Positions 49,504-58,917 of a DNA stretch of 64,000 nucleotides are shown here, one piece after another. Both the position numbers and the translations under genes were made by a program. The notes under the pieces were generated by a model that ran no database searches, was not told where the DNA came from, and worked only from the letters and a program-made list of their open reading frames with translations. Origin of the DNA: Calditrichota bacterium (GTDB lineage: Bacteria > CLD3); assembly GCA_008501735.1 (NCBI GenBank), contig QQUF01000056.1, positions 53,091-117,090 on the forward strand, given 5' to 3'. Numbering within the stretch: the first letter of the stretch is position 1; the number at the start of each line of letters is the position of its first letter.

Positions 49504-52500
49504 TTAAGCATTTTTCTGTGCTTGTGCAGCAACTTCAGCTTCTTGCTGAATTTCTTGAATTAATTTTTCAAATTCTACTTTACCAAGTTCGTTAGCAATT
49601 TCATCAAGACTTTTTCTTGAAGTTTCAGATGCTGGTGAGCCTATTTTTTGTAAAATTTGGAAACTTGAAACTAAGTTTGCAATTGCGGCTTTTGGATTGT
49701 TTTGGGCTCTGAAAATATTTCCGATTTGTCCCAAAGTCATTCCAATACCTTGCCCGTCTCTTGTTTCGTTGTGAATTTGAAGCGATTCATTTAGGCAGTT
49801 CATTGCACGTTCCAAATCTTTTTGGCGAATGTAAACATTCCCCATATTGTAAAGAGTGTAACCTAAAGCAGGTTTCATTTGTAACTCTTTTAGAAATTCA
49901 CCAGCTTTTTGGTAAGAACGAATTGCGTCTTTTTCTTTACCTTCGATTTTGGAATTCAAATTTCCAAGATTGTTGTGAACAGAAGCTAAACCTTGTTTAT
50001 CGTTAATTTCCTCAAACTTGCTTACAGCTTGGTTGAGGTAATTTGCAGCTTTATCATATTTAGCTTCATTCAAGTAATTTGTTCCGATTGAATTGAGAGT
50101 TAAGGCAACTCCGTGAGTGTTGTTTGCCTCTTTGCAAATTGTTAAGATTTCTTGGAAAACTTTAAGTGCTTTTGTGAATTCTTTCGCTCCTGAGTAGCTT
50201 GTTCCAAGCGAATTTAAGGCTTTAACAGTTCCATTTACGTCTTTTACTTCTTTAAGAATTTCGATTGCTTTGATAAAATATTCTTGAGCCTGTTCTGAAT
50301 TTCCACCGTTTTGGTAAATTGAACCAATGTTCATTAAAGAATTCGCAATTCCTGGTTTGTGCTGTAATTCTTTTAGGAGTTCGAGACTTTCATTGAAAGA
50401 TTCAAGAGCCTTCTCAGGTTGGTTTATGTGAAGGAAAATTGAGCCAAGGTTTTGCAAACTTTGGGCTGTTCCACCGATTTCACGAATTTCTTTGAGAATT
50501 TTAATTCCTTCTTGGAATTTCGTGATTCCTTCTTCGACTTTTTTCTCGTTCATCAAAACTGCTCCCATTGAGTTGAGTGCAGCTGCAGAGCCGTTCAAAT
50601 CACGAATTTCACTAAAAATATCGAAACTTTTTTGGAAGCCTTCGATTGCTTTTTCTGTTTCTTGTTGGTTCGAAGCAATTACTCCACGAAGATTCGCAAC
50701 TGAAGCTAAAACAGATTTTTTGTCAGTTCCGAGTTCTTCAATTTTGTTCAAACCTTCTTCTGCTTTGCCAAAATCAGAATCTTGGACAGCGTAAACAGCT
50801 TTACTCAAATTAAGGTAAACTAACTTCTCCTTTGGCATTCCTTGAGAAATTTCTTCTGCTTGTGCAATGAGTTGATTGATTGTTGGCAAGTTGTCTTTTA
50901 CATTTTGCGGTGAAGCAAGTTGTTTTGAAAGAAGAGTCAAATACTCAAATATTTCTGTTTTATAATCACCACTTTTGAAAATATTTGCACAAGCTTTGTA
51001 ATAATTCAAAGCATCAGCTAAAATGTAGTGCTGAGTTCTTGATTTATTAATTTCAATAAATTTTTGCTCATTTTCGGCATCGCCTGAAATTTTGTAAAGT
51101 TTATCAAGAACACTTGAGAAAAATTCTTTATCAACGTAGAAATTTTCATCAAGAGTTGTAGAAAAAAGTTTAGCAAATTCAATAACTTCTTCTTTAGAAA
51201 TTTGGCTTCTGAAATGACTCCAGTAGAGGAAATCTACAAATTGGTAATTTGGATGTGGTTTGTATTTTAGGTTAATCCAACCAGCTTCTTTGAAAAATCC
51301 TTTTTTAGTTACTTGGTCATAAACTAGAACATCGTCAAGGAAATCAATTACAAAATCTTCTGAAAGGTCGAATGCTTTTGCAATTAAGTTCGCAGAGAAA
51401 TTTCCACCCATAAAAGCTGCGAAACGAAGCCATTTACTTAAATTTTCATAATTTACATTTGAGTTTGCCATTTCGTGCTCTGTTGCTTCAAAAACAACTT
51501 TTTCGATAGCTTTTGGAGTGAATTGCTCAATGCTTGATTTCCATTCGTTTCCAAGTTTCCAAGAGAATTGAGTTTTTTCAAGTTGTTTGGTAAGAACTAA
51601 TCTGTCCAAAGCCATTTTGATAGCACCAGGGTTTCCAGTAGAGATTTCAAAAACAATGTCTGTAAGTTCTGCTAAATTAGGATTCTCTTGGATATTTTTT
51701 TCAATTAAAGAAGAAGTTTCTTCTTTGCTCAAGTTTCCGATTTTAATTTTGTCTAATTCCACATTTGTTTCAACATTTGCTTCATTTTCGATAACACTTA
51801 TGTAAGAATTTGTTAGAATTACAAAAATATTTTTCTTCTCAGCTTTAACTTGTGGTAAAAATTGTTCCCAAAGGAATCTTTTCCAAAGTAAAGGAAGGTG
51901 TTCTGTGTCGAGCAAAGCCAAAATTATATTTTTAGTCTCTGCAGCGTGAAACAAGACTTCCTTAAAAACTTCGAAAGTTTTTGAGTAAGGTTCTGTCTTT
52001 TCGTTTTCAGTTAAAATGCCTGATATTTTTTCGTAAATTTCACCTGGATTTGAAATTGAATCCAAAACTGGTGCTAAAATTCTTACTGCCAAAGCAATGC
52101 TGTAAAGTGTTTCGTGTCTTGGAGGATTAAATTTTGCAAGTCTTTCAAAGTCATTGATGAACAAATTGTGAAGTCTTTGAAGATGATTTGCACCTTTTTG
52201 TGAAGGATTAATTTTCTTGTAAGTTTCAGAAATGTTTGTTTCTCTTTGAACAACTTGAGGATTCAAAAATACAGCTTTTGAGTAGTAAAAGGAATGTCCT
52301 GCTCCTCTCGCTTTTTTTACGAAGTTCTTAACAATTTCTTTTTTCCCTACGAAATTCTCACCCTCAAGCAAAACGATTCCGTTTCCCTTACCGTCTTTAA
52401 ATTCTGTAAGGTGATTTAAGACTAAATTTGTTTCTGTATCTCTACCGACAAAACTTGGCGTAAAAAGCTGCACTTGGTTTTGTTGTTGTGTATTTTGTTG

Positions 52501-52509
52501 GTTTGCCAT
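49504..52509 (-). CDS. Large ATPase-like/TPR protein (STAND-like)
   Basis: 1001 residues, cytosolic. Residues about 18-290 look like an AAA/STAND NTPase module (PSFVGRDTETNLVL, then a P-loop-like GENFVGKK at 50-57 and a Walker-B-like ILALLDTEHLP near 195). The last P-loop position is Lys in place of Ser/Thr, so nucleotide binding may be altered. A helical region follows (about 330-540), then about 10 TPR repeats of 40 residues (about 560-960; ALNSMG, SLQNLGSI, SLMNIGS and so on). Such proteins act as signalling switches or scaffolds. It is preceded and followed by unrelated genes; no partner is evident. Confidence 0.8.
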   Translation of the reverse strand: MANQQNTQQQNQVQLFTPSFVGRDTETNLVLNHLTEFKDGKGNGIVLLEGENFVGKKEIVKNFVKKARGAGHSFYYSKAVFLNPQVVQRETNISETYKKINPSQKGANHLQRLHNLFINDFERLAKFNPPRHETLYSIALAVRILAPVLDSISNPGEIYEKISGILTENEKTEPYSKTFEVFKEVLFHAAETKNIILALLDTEHLPLLWKRFLWEQFLPQVKAEKKNIFVILTNSYISVIENEANVETNVELDKIKIGNLSKEETSSLIEKNIQENPNLAELTDIVFEISTGNPGAIKMALDRLVLTKQLEKTQFSWKLGNEWKSSIEQFTPKAIEKVVFEATEHEMANSNVNYENLSKWLRFAAFMGGNFSANLIAKAFDLSEDFVIDFLDDVLVYDQVTKKGFFKEAGWINLKYKPHPNYQFVDFLYWSHFRSQISKEEVIEFAKLFSTTLDENFYVDKEFFSSVLDKLYKISGDAENEQKFIEINKSRTQHYILADALNYYKACANIFKSGDYKTEIFEYLTLLSKQLASPQNVKDNLPTINQLIAQAEEISQGMPKEKLVYLNLSKAVYAVQDSDFGKAEEGLNKIEELGTDKKSVLASVANLRGVIASNQQETEKAIEGFQKSFDIFSEIRDLNGSAAALNSMGAVLMNEKKVEEGITKFQEGIKILKEIREIGGTAQSLQNLGSIFLHINQPEKALESFNESLELLKELQHKPGIANSLMNIGSIYQNGGNSEQAQEYFIKAIEILKEVKDVNGTVKALNSLGTSYSGAKEFTKALKVFQEILTICKEANNTHGVALTLNSIGTNYLNEAKYDKAANYLNQAVSKFEEINDKQGLASVHNNLGNLNSKIEGKEKDAIRSYQKAGEFLKELQMKPALGYTLYNMGNVYIRQKDLERAMNCLNESLQIHNETRDGQGIGMTLGQIGNIFRAQNNPKAAIANLVSSFQILQKIGSPASETSRKSLDEIANELGKVEFEKLIQEIQQEAEVAAQAQKNA

Positions 52510-52556
52510 TTTTTTCTAAGATTTCCTTTTCAAAATTTTTTTTAATTCATTTTAGA

Positions 52557-52588
52557 AGACCTGACAGGTTTTAAAACCTGTCAGGTCT
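52557..52588. repeat. 32-bp perfect palindrome (sister of 3209-3241)
   Basis: AGACCTGACAGGTTTT followed directly by its exact complement. It differs from the 3209 copy by one base in each arm, a compensatory A-T to C-G change. It may terminate the minus-strand gene 52593-54299. Confidence 0.85.
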
Positions 52589-52592
52589 AATT

Positions 52593-54299
52593 TTATTTAA
52601 TTCTAAACCCGTTTTCTTCTTTCTCAAAAACCCAACTTGCTACTTTTCCGATGTCGATTTCCGAATCTCTGTTTCCAAATCGAATTTCAAAATCGAAGCC
52701 TGAACCAGTCTGTCCATTATTTTTTTTGTCAAACTCAGCGACAAGTTTTTGAGCTCTTTCTTTCCAAAGTGCGAAATTTTCTTTTCTCAAATCAATCCAA
52801 CCGTCGTAAGCCCATTGGTCAAAATCGTCTGCGTTAAATTCAATTTTTGTCTGCCGTGGAAGCAAGACAGGAATTTTCATTTGTGGTGAACGGAGCAAAG
52901 ATTTTCCATCACCAAGCAAAATTGGAATTCCAACTGAAATTGCTTCACTACGTATTTTGGAATCTGATTGAATTAGATTTTGAGCTTTTTCTTGTAGTTC
53001 TTCCACTGACTTTGATAAAACAGTTCCTAAATTTCCACAAGTTTTTTTGAGTAAAAATACTTCATAAAGTAATTTTGAAAGTCTTGGAGGACCAAGTAAT
53101 TCAAAAGCTACACTTTCTGTGTTGTGTTTCTTTTCGAGTTCACGCATTTTTTCTAAAGCAGAATTCCTTAAGAAACCAGCTCTGTAAGTTGGATTTAAAA
53201 CGGAAGCATCAAGAGCTGCAACAATGTCATTTCCTGTGTTTCTTCCTTGAATTTCAAAAACAACTTTTTGTGCAATTTCCTCAGGAGTAACCATTTCCAT
53301 TTGTTGAAGCGAAGAAATCGTTGTGTATTCTCCAGTTGAAAAAATCCCGTTTTCACCTGTGTCAATGAAAACTGATTTTAAAGTTTCATTAAGCTTTTTT
53401 GCTTTGGATTCTGTTTTGTCCAAAATTCCATTTGAAAGGTCAATTGCTTCCGTTTCTGTGCAGTCATAAAGTTCAACAGGCATTCCACCTTTTTTAACTT
53501 CACCGTATTCAATTTTTTTCCAAGCAATTGCCGCAGAAGGTTTGATTTCTTTAACAATTGGGGAATCGTAAGTTCTTCCAAGCAAAAATAAAAGTAGAGA
53601 ATGAGCTCCGGCAACGGAAGATTTTGCCAAAAGAACTCGAGAGGGTTTTTCTTCGCTGTGAGTGTAAGGAATGTTTAATCCCATTCCACCAGTTCCACTT
53701 GTTCCGACTTTTACATAAACGGAAGATTTTGCTTCTTTCATTGAATCGTAAAGAACTTGAATGTGCCGAATAAGTTGCGGAATGTAAATTGACGTAAGTA
53801 ATTTTTCAGATTCTTCAAGTAATAGTTCAGGGTCATCTTTAGAGTTTTCGATTGCACCTCTTAAAGAATTCCCACCAACGAAAACGTTTTGGTAAGCAAC
53901 GCCAGTCGCAGTGTTTACACAATCGACAATCGCATCAGGTTCGTGTTCAACGAGAATTTGGTAAAGTGTTGAATCTTTTAAAATATCTTCTGAAAGGCTA
54001 TCAAAAACGTCAGCGATTAAGGTTCTTCTGTTGTCTTTGTTTTCGATAAGGTCATTTCTTGAAAGTTCTGAGAAGCCTTTTCTAACGAAAATATTTCCCC
54101 AAGTCGGTGTGAATTTAATGTCAAAACCATTTTCGGTAGATTCTTTTTGAAGCATTTCTATGGCTTCAAAAGCTTCTTCTTTTTTGAGAGAGTGTAAAAT
54201 AATTTCTTTTGGTTGTTCCTCGAAAAGTCTTCTGCAAACAGCAAGACCAACAAGTCCCCAACCACCAAAAACTAAAACTTTATGATTTTTGATGTTCAT
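52593..54299 (-). CDS. NAD(P)-binding Rossmann-fold protein, large, unknown
   Basis: 568 residues. It starts with a dinucleotide-binding loop (VLVFGGWGLVGLAVCRRL, residues 9-26) as in epimerases and short-chain dehydrogenases. A PDAIVDCVNTATG stretch near 120 follows, and VYVKVGTSGTGGMGLNIPYTHSEE near 190 may belong to the active region. Downstream there is a long C-terminal part with no recognised domain. It is much longer than usual family members. It ends a tight minus-strand operon with the RluB-like gene 4 nt upstream. Reaction and substrate unknown. Confidence 0.65.
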   Translation of the reverse strand: MNIKNHKVLVFGGWGLVGLAVCRRLFEEQPKEIILHSLKKEEAFEAIEMLQKESTENGFDIKFTPTWGNIFVRKGFSELSRNDLIENKDNRRTLIADVFDSLSEDILKDSTLYQILVEHEPDAIVDCVNTATGVAYQNVFVGGNSLRGAIENSKDDPELLLEESEKLLTSIYIPQLIRHIQVLYDSMKEAKSSVYVKVGTSGTGGMGLNIPYTHSEEKPSRVLLAKSSVAGAHSLLLFLLGRTYDSPIVKEIKPSAAIAWKKIEYGEVKKGGMPVELYDCTETEAIDLSNGILDKTESKAKKLNETLKSVFIDTGENGIFSTGEYTTISSLQQMEMVTPEEIAQKVVFEIQGRNTGNDIVAALDASVLNPTYRAGFLRNSALEKMRELEKKHNTESVAFELLGPPRLSKLLYEVFLLKKTCGNLGTVLSKSVEELQEKAQNLIQSDSKIRSEAISVGIPILLGDGKSLLRSPQMKIPVLLPRQTKIEFNADDFDQWAYDGWIDLRKENFALWKERAQKLVAEFDKKNNGQTGSGFDFEIRFGNRDSEIDIGKVASWVFEKEENGFRIK

Positions 54300-54303
54300 T
54301 TTA

Positions 54304-55041
54304 TTACTCTGATTTTATTTTCTTTTTGGTAATGTCCTTGAGTTGGCGGACTTCGTGAGCTCTAAGAATTCTCCAAGTTGCTCTTTTGAGTCCTCTGTGT
54401 GTAATTCCTGCAAAACTAATTCGGTCTAATGCAGTTACTTCATTTCCGATTACTTCAAACATTCGGCGAATTTGTCTGTTTCGACCTTCTTTGAGTGTAA
54501 GTTCAAAAAGGGTTCTTGCAGCATTTAAAATTACACCTGAACAAGGTAAAGTTTTACCGTCTTCAAGTTGAACACCTTTCATTAATTTCGCAAAATCAAG
54601 CTCTGAAACAGGATTTTTTGACTCAACAAGGTAAGTTTTTTTCACTTTGAAATTTGGGTGAGTAAGTTTGTTCGCAAGGTCGCCGTCGTTTGTGAGAATT
54701 AGAGTTCCTGTTGTGTTTCTATCCAATCTTCCAATCGGAAAAACTCTTTCTTTCACTTTGACGAAAGTTAAAACGGTTTTTCGGTTTGAAGTGTCTTGTG
54801 AAGTTGTAATGCAGTCTTTTGGCTTGTTAAAAGCGATATAAATGAGTTTTTCTTCGCGAGTAACTCTTTGGTTGTCTAAGTAAACTTTGTCTTGGTTCGG
54901 ATTAATTTTAGTTCCGAGATTCTTCACCATTTTGGAGTTTACTTTTATTCTTCCTTCTGCGATAATTTCATCGGCTTTTCTTCTTGAAGCGATTCCACAA
55001 GAGGCTAAAAATTTATTAAGTCTTACTTCTTTTGCTTCCAA
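54304..55041 (-). CDS. Ribosomal large-subunit pseudouridine synthase, RluB/RsuA family
   Basis: 245 residues: N-terminal S4 RNA-binding domain (RLNKFLASCGIASRRKADEII, residues 7-27) and a synthase domain with the catalytic Asp in VFPIGRLDRNTTGTLILTND (near 96-115) and NRQIRRMFEVIG near 192. It likely makes a pseudouridine in 23S rRNA; the RsuA (16S) branch cannot be fully excluded. Part of a four-gene minus-strand operon with 2-4 nt gaps. Confidence 0.9.
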   Translation of the reverse strand: MEAKEVRLNKFLASCGIASRRKADEIIAEGRIKVNSKMVKNLGTKINPNQDKVYLDNQRVTREEKLIYIAFNKPKDCITTSQDTSNRKTVLTFVKVKERVFPIGRLDRNTTGTLILTNDGDLANKLTHPNFKVKKTYLVESKNPVSELDFAKLMKGVQLEDGKTLPCSGVILNAARTLFELTLKEGRNRQIRRMFEVIGNEVTALDRISFAGITHRGLKRATWRILRAHEVRQLKDITKKKIKSE

Positions 55042-55043
55042 AT

Positions 55044-55343
55044 TTAAAACCCACTCGTTACGGCATTAATCATTTGTCCAATCAAATAGACGAGTAAAAC
55101 TCCAATTGCAGAAAAAATAAATAGTGAAGGAATCATCACCAAAGGATGTTTATACCAAACATTTGAACCTCTTTTATTTTCGCCATAAATTAATGATTGC
55201 CAGAAAGTCTGCCTTCTACGAAAATGCCTATGGATTTTGACTTTTACTTCATTCCGGCAACTTGAGTCTGTGCATTCATAAATTTTGTGTTCGAGAGAAT
55301 TTTCTACCAAATTCATTTCGGAATCACATTTTTCACAAGTCAT
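55044..55343 (-). CDS. Small zinc-ribbon-like membrane protein
   Basis: 99 residues. CEKC at 3-6 and a second Cys pair in YECTDSSCRN (near 23-29) suggest a small zinc ribbon. A basic stretch follows (HRHFRRRQTF) and one or two transmembrane helices at the C-terminus (about 68-92). It probably sits on the inner membrane. It lies 3 nt and 2 nt from its neighbours, so it is co-translated with the NlpC/P60 and RluB-like genes; their joint meaning is unclear. Confidence 0.65.
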   Translation of the reverse strand: MTCEKCDSEMNLVENSLEHKIYECTDSSCRNEVKVKIHRHFRRRQTFWQSLIYGENKRGSNVWYKHPLVMIPSLFIFSAIGVLLVYLIGQMINAVTSGF

Positions 55344-55346
55344 TTA

Positions 55347-56159
55347 CTACTCCTGACTTTCAAAAATTCTTTTAGCTCCAGCAAACCAATCATTCAAGTC
55401 GGGAGCAAAATTAGATTTATTTTTATCAAAGCTATTTATTTTTACCCAACCCGAAGAATGGATAAAATCCGTTTTGTTTAAAGCAATTCCAACGTGACTA
55501 ACTTGTGAAGAATTATTTTCCGCAAAGAAAACCAAATCACCTTGCTTAATTTCATTTTTATCGATTTCAGTTCCAACTAAAAATTGGTCTTTAGAATCTC
55601 TTGGCAAATTTGTTCCAACTAAATTAAAAACTTTTTGAACTAAACCAGAGCAGTCAAAACCTTTTGGAGATTTTCCGCCCCAAACGTAAGGAGTGCCGAG
55701 AAAAGATTTAGCTAAAGCACAAACTTTCTGCTGTGAAGAGTCTGCACTGATTTTACTTTTTAATCTTTTTGAAAGAATAAAACCTTCACCAAACGGCAAA
55801 AGTATTTTTACCCAATCGCCATTTTTAGAGATAACGGGAAGTTTTGTTCCAATCACAACTTCACAAACAGGGTCTGAGTTTAGGCTTTCTTCAGATTGAA
55901 TTCGAGTAACAGTTTTCCAAACGATTTGCGTTGGCAAAGATTGAATTTCTTTAATTTCTGCATCAGGTAGAATTTTCACTTGTGAATGATAAATCCAGCC
56001 TTCGTAGTTGTCAGAAAGTCTAACTTTTAGCCATTTATGATTTGAATCTTTTTTAAGGACTTCAACAAATTCCCAAAGTACGCCTTCAGTAACTTTTTCT
56101 GCACGAAAAGTTGCTTCTTTGAATACATCAGCTGTCGAAACTTGAATTATGCCTTTCAT
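55347..56159 (-). CDS. NlpC/P60 cysteine endopeptidase with SH3-like domains
   Basis: 270 residues. Two SH3-like wall-targeting domains (about 5-75 and 80-150) precede an NlpC/P60 domain (about 155-268). Its nucleophile lies in FDCSGLVQ near 185, a His in SHVGIAL near 230, and another polar site follows in FIHSSG near 240. It would cut the gamma-D-Glu/diaminopimelate bond of the peptidoglycan stem peptide. No signal peptide is visible, so the protein may act on recycled muropeptides in the cytosol. The ATG at 56159 is chosen for MKGIIQVS; an in-frame start 10 codons earlier is less likely. Confidence 0.85.
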   Translation of the reverse strand: MKGIIQVSTADVFKEATFRAEKVTEGVLWEFVEVLKKDSNHKWLKVRLSDNYEGWIYHSQVKILPDAEIKEIQSLPTQIVWKTVTRIQSEESLNSDPVCEVVIGTKLPVISKNGDWVKILLPFGEGFILSKRLKSKISADSSQQKVCALAKSFLGTPYVWGGKSPKGFDCSGLVQKVFNLVGTNLPRDSKDQFLVGTEIDKNEIKQGDLVFFAENNSSQVSHVGIALNKTDFIHSSGWVKINSFDKNKSNFAPDLNDWFAGAKRIFESQE

Positions 56160-56262
56160 CTGAAACTCTAAATTAATTAAGCGAGACAAGGTAAATAAAA
56201 TCGTGGTTTAAGTCAATTCACATTTAAGTCAGTTGGGCTCAGATTATTGTTTACCTAAAATG

Positions 56263-56294
56263 AAAAAAGCCTGTCCGAAATGAACAGGCTTTTT
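56263..56294 (-). terminator. Terminator of the Wzc-like gene
   Basis: AAAAAGCCTGT and ACAGGCTTTTT form a perfect 11-bp stem with a 9-nt loop, 7 nt after the minus-strand stop at 56302. Reading leftward it runs into Ts. Confidence 0.92.
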
Positions 56295-56301
56295 ATTTAT
56301 T

Positions 56302-58884
56302 CTAAGAATTTTTATCACCATCACGGTCAGCATCATAACCATAACTACTTCCATAACCAGGACTACTTCCGCCGTAACCTCCGTAACCTCCGTAACCTCC
56401 GTAACCGTATTTTCCGTATTTGTATCTATAAAGAGATTTACGTTTTGAGCCTTTTCTATCTTTAAGTTTTTTATCTCCACTGTAGTAGTAGTAGTATTGA
56501 TAATAGTAACTGTAAGAACCGTAATGCGAACGAATGTCAACGTTGTTAAGGACTGTTCCAAGCAAGTTAATACCAACATTTGCCAAAATTGCTTTTGCTC
56601 TTTTCACAGAGTCAGTTGTAGTTACTCCAGAGTAAACTATTAGTACGCAACCATCAACTTTTGAAGCTAAAACGCTTGAGTCTGTTACAGCTATTGTTGG
56701 AGGAGTATCGAAAAGAATTATGTCGTATTTCTTTTTCATATCCTCAATTACTTCTGACATTTTAGGTGAACCTAATAACTCAGCAGGGTTTGGAGGTAAA
56801 GCTCCAGAAACTAACAAATCTAAGTTTTCGATTCCTGTATCTAAAACAGCATCGTTAAGGCTAATTCTTCCTGATAAGATTGATGTAAGTCCAATGTCTT
56901 TTCTAAAACCAAAAACTGTGTGAAGAACAGGTCTTCTTAAATCCGTATCAACGAGTAAGGTTTTTAAACCAGCATTTGCATTAGTGATTGCCATATTTGA
57001 AACAGTTGTTGATTTACCCTCACCAGGATTAGAACTTGTAATTACAAGTGCTTTTGAAGTATTTGGCTTGTCTTTGTTACTTAATAGAAACTGTAAGTTT
57101 GTTCTTGCAATTCTGTAAGACTCAGAAATTGGCGAACGTGGATTTAAGTAAGTAATAAGACGAGTTTCCACTCTTCTTGGTGCAACAGTTTCACCTTCAG
57201 CTTCACCTTCTTTTGCTGGCATTGCTGTTGTTAACTGAACAGTTGTTCTTGCACCTTTAGCTTTTCTTTCAGTTTCAATAATAGGGATAGCACCAAGCAC
57301 TTTAAAACCTAATCTTTCTAGGTCTTGGAGTGTTTTTATAGAATCATCTAGGAACTCAAGTAATAAGGTAATACCAACACCAAAAGCCAATCCAATAATT
57401 GCACCAAGTAAAATATTCAATCTTTTGTTCGGACTTACAGGGTTTTTGGGTTCAGTTGGAGCATCAACAATCTGTAGATTACCCGTTTGCGAATATTCTT
57501 GAATTCTTATTTCCTGATACTTTTCTTGCATTAAAAGAAAAATTTTCTCATCTACTTGAGTACTTCTTTGTAAACGAATAAATTGTAGAGATTTTTCAGG
57601 TAGGCTTTGCAATTTTTGTGAATATGTTTGAACTACATCTCTAAAAGCATCTGCAGTAGCTTTTTCTGATTCAGCTTTGACTTCTAATTCCAAAATTTGC
57701 TCGACCAACTCTTGTGAATAGTTAAGCGGGTCTTGAGGCGATAATTCAGAATTAATAAATCTTTTAGTTTCGGCAATTAAATCTTTACGAATAAAATCTC
57801 GCTTTTTCTTTAGAGCAGAAATTCTTTCGTGAGTTTTTTCAATTCCAGAAGCGATGTAAGTGGCTATAATTCTGTCAAGTGCAAGCATTTCCTCTCTTAA
57901 GGAAACGATTTTAGGACTTGAAGCATTTGCCATCACGTCAACAAGATTTAACTTTGTTTTGTCAAGTTGACTTTTAAGAACATCTAATTGTTTTTGTGTT
58001 GATAGATAACTTGTTTGGGCATTAATTTCTAAAACCTCAAATTGAGTTAACTGGTCAATCAAAGATTCTACTTCTGATTCCAAAGCAATTACATTTTCTG
58101 TTTCTTTGAATTGTTTTAGTAACTCTTCTGAATTTCTTAAGTCAGTTTGAATTCTTTGAAGAGATGCTTCAATGAATTTTTTAACAGAGCTAATTTCATT
58201 TTTATTGTAAAAAATATTATTTCTTTTATACTGTTCAGTGATTACTCTAGCAATAAAAGCCACTTCAAAAGGAGAAGCACCTCTTACAGTAATCTCAAGA
58301 ATATCTGACTCTTTTAATGGTTTAATTCCTATTGAACCCTTTAATGATTTGATTAAATTTTGTTTCTTACTTGAAATTTGAGTCGGTGAGATAGTGCTTG
58401 AAATGCTTATAGAATTATTATTGTTTGAAGACTCATTTTCTCTTTTTAGGAATTTGTTAACAAATGCTCGGGCTTTATTTTGCAATTGCGTAACTAATAC
58501 ACTAAGGAACGAAGATTTCTCTTTGATATCCTTATCTTGATTTCCTAAAATTTCTAACCTATTCTTAAATGGTGAGTTCATTAGAGAATCAGCTACTTCA
58601 CCTAAAATAATATTGCTTCTTAAAATTTCCATTTGGTTAGTAAGCTTTGTATCTCTTCCAAAACCTTCAAGTAAAAACTGCCCAGGTGTAACTTTATTCT
58701 TTTGATTAGGGTCTTCAATTAAAATTTTAGTTTTTGTTTCAAATATTTGTTTTGCCGTAAAAGTGTAGTAAACAGTTAAAGAAAGGATAGAAATAAAAGA
58801 AGTAATAATTATCCATTTCCCTTTTCGGATTATCCTAAGGTAATCCTGAAAATTTAACTGCTTAATGTCTTCGTTGTTGTCCAA
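56302..58884 (-). CDS. Wzc-like polysaccharide copolymerase/tyrosine autokinase
   Basis: 860 residues. A Wzz-type part has a first membrane helix near 30-50 and a second near 495-515, with a long coiled-coil periplasmic region between. The cytosolic BY-kinase follows (about 590-790): Walker A SNPGEGKSTT, Walker A' LLVDTDLRRP and Walker B IILFDTPP. The tail from about 800 is extremely Tyr-rich, with SYYYQYYYYYSG and GYGGYGGYGG, giving about 20 Tyr in 60 residues that serve as autophosphorylation sites in this family. It controls export and chain length of a capsule or exopolysaccharide. The SLBB gene precedes it by 33 nt; no transferases, Wzx or Wzy are in the window. Confidence 0.92.
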   Translation of the reverse strand: MDNNEDIKQLNFQDYLRIIRKGKWIIITSFISILSLTVYYTFTAKQIFETKTKILIEDPNQKNKVTPGQFLLEGFGRDTKLTNQMEILRSNIILGEVADSLMNSPFKNRLEILGNQDKDIKEKSSFLSVLVTQLQNKARAFVNKFLKRENESSNNNNSISISSTISPTQISSKKQNLIKSLKGSIGIKPLKESDILEITVRGASPFEVAFIARVITEQYKRNNIFYNKNEISSVKKFIEASLQRIQTDLRNSEELLKQFKETENVIALESEVESLIDQLTQFEVLEINAQTSYLSTQKQLDVLKSQLDKTKLNLVDVMANASSPKIVSLREEMLALDRIIATYIASGIEKTHERISALKKKRDFIRKDLIAETKRFINSELSPQDPLNYSQELVEQILELEVKAESEKATADAFRDVVQTYSQKLQSLPEKSLQFIRLQRSTQVDEKIFLLMQEKYQEIRIQEYSQTGNLQIVDAPTEPKNPVSPNKRLNILLGAIIGLAFGVGITLLLEFLDDSIKTLQDLERLGFKVLGAIPIIETERKAKGARTTVQLTTAMPAKEGEAEGETVAPRRVETRLITYLNPRSPISESYRIARTNLQFLLSNKDKPNTSKALVITSSNPGEGKSTTVSNMAITNANAGLKTLLVDTDLRRPVLHTVFGFRKDIGLTSILSGRISLNDAVLDTGIENLDLLVSGALPPNPAELLGSPKMSEVIEDMKKKYDIILFDTPPTIAVTDSSVLASKVDGCVLIVYSGVTTTDSVKRAKAILANVGINLLGTVLNNVDIRSHYGSYSYYYQYYYYYSGDKKLKDRKGSKRKSLYRYKYGKYGYGGYGGYGGYGGSSPGYGSSYGYDADRDGDKNS
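56372..56407. repeat. 9-bp tandem repeat inside the Tyr tail codons
   Basis: CCGTAACCT is repeated three times exactly and a fourth time with one change. On the coding strand it encodes repeated Gly-Gly-Tyr. Slippage would add or remove Tyr-Gly-Gly units without a frameshift. Confidence 0.85.
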
Positions 58885-58917
58885 AGTATGACCTCATTTA
58901 ATGAGTAAAATTTAAAT

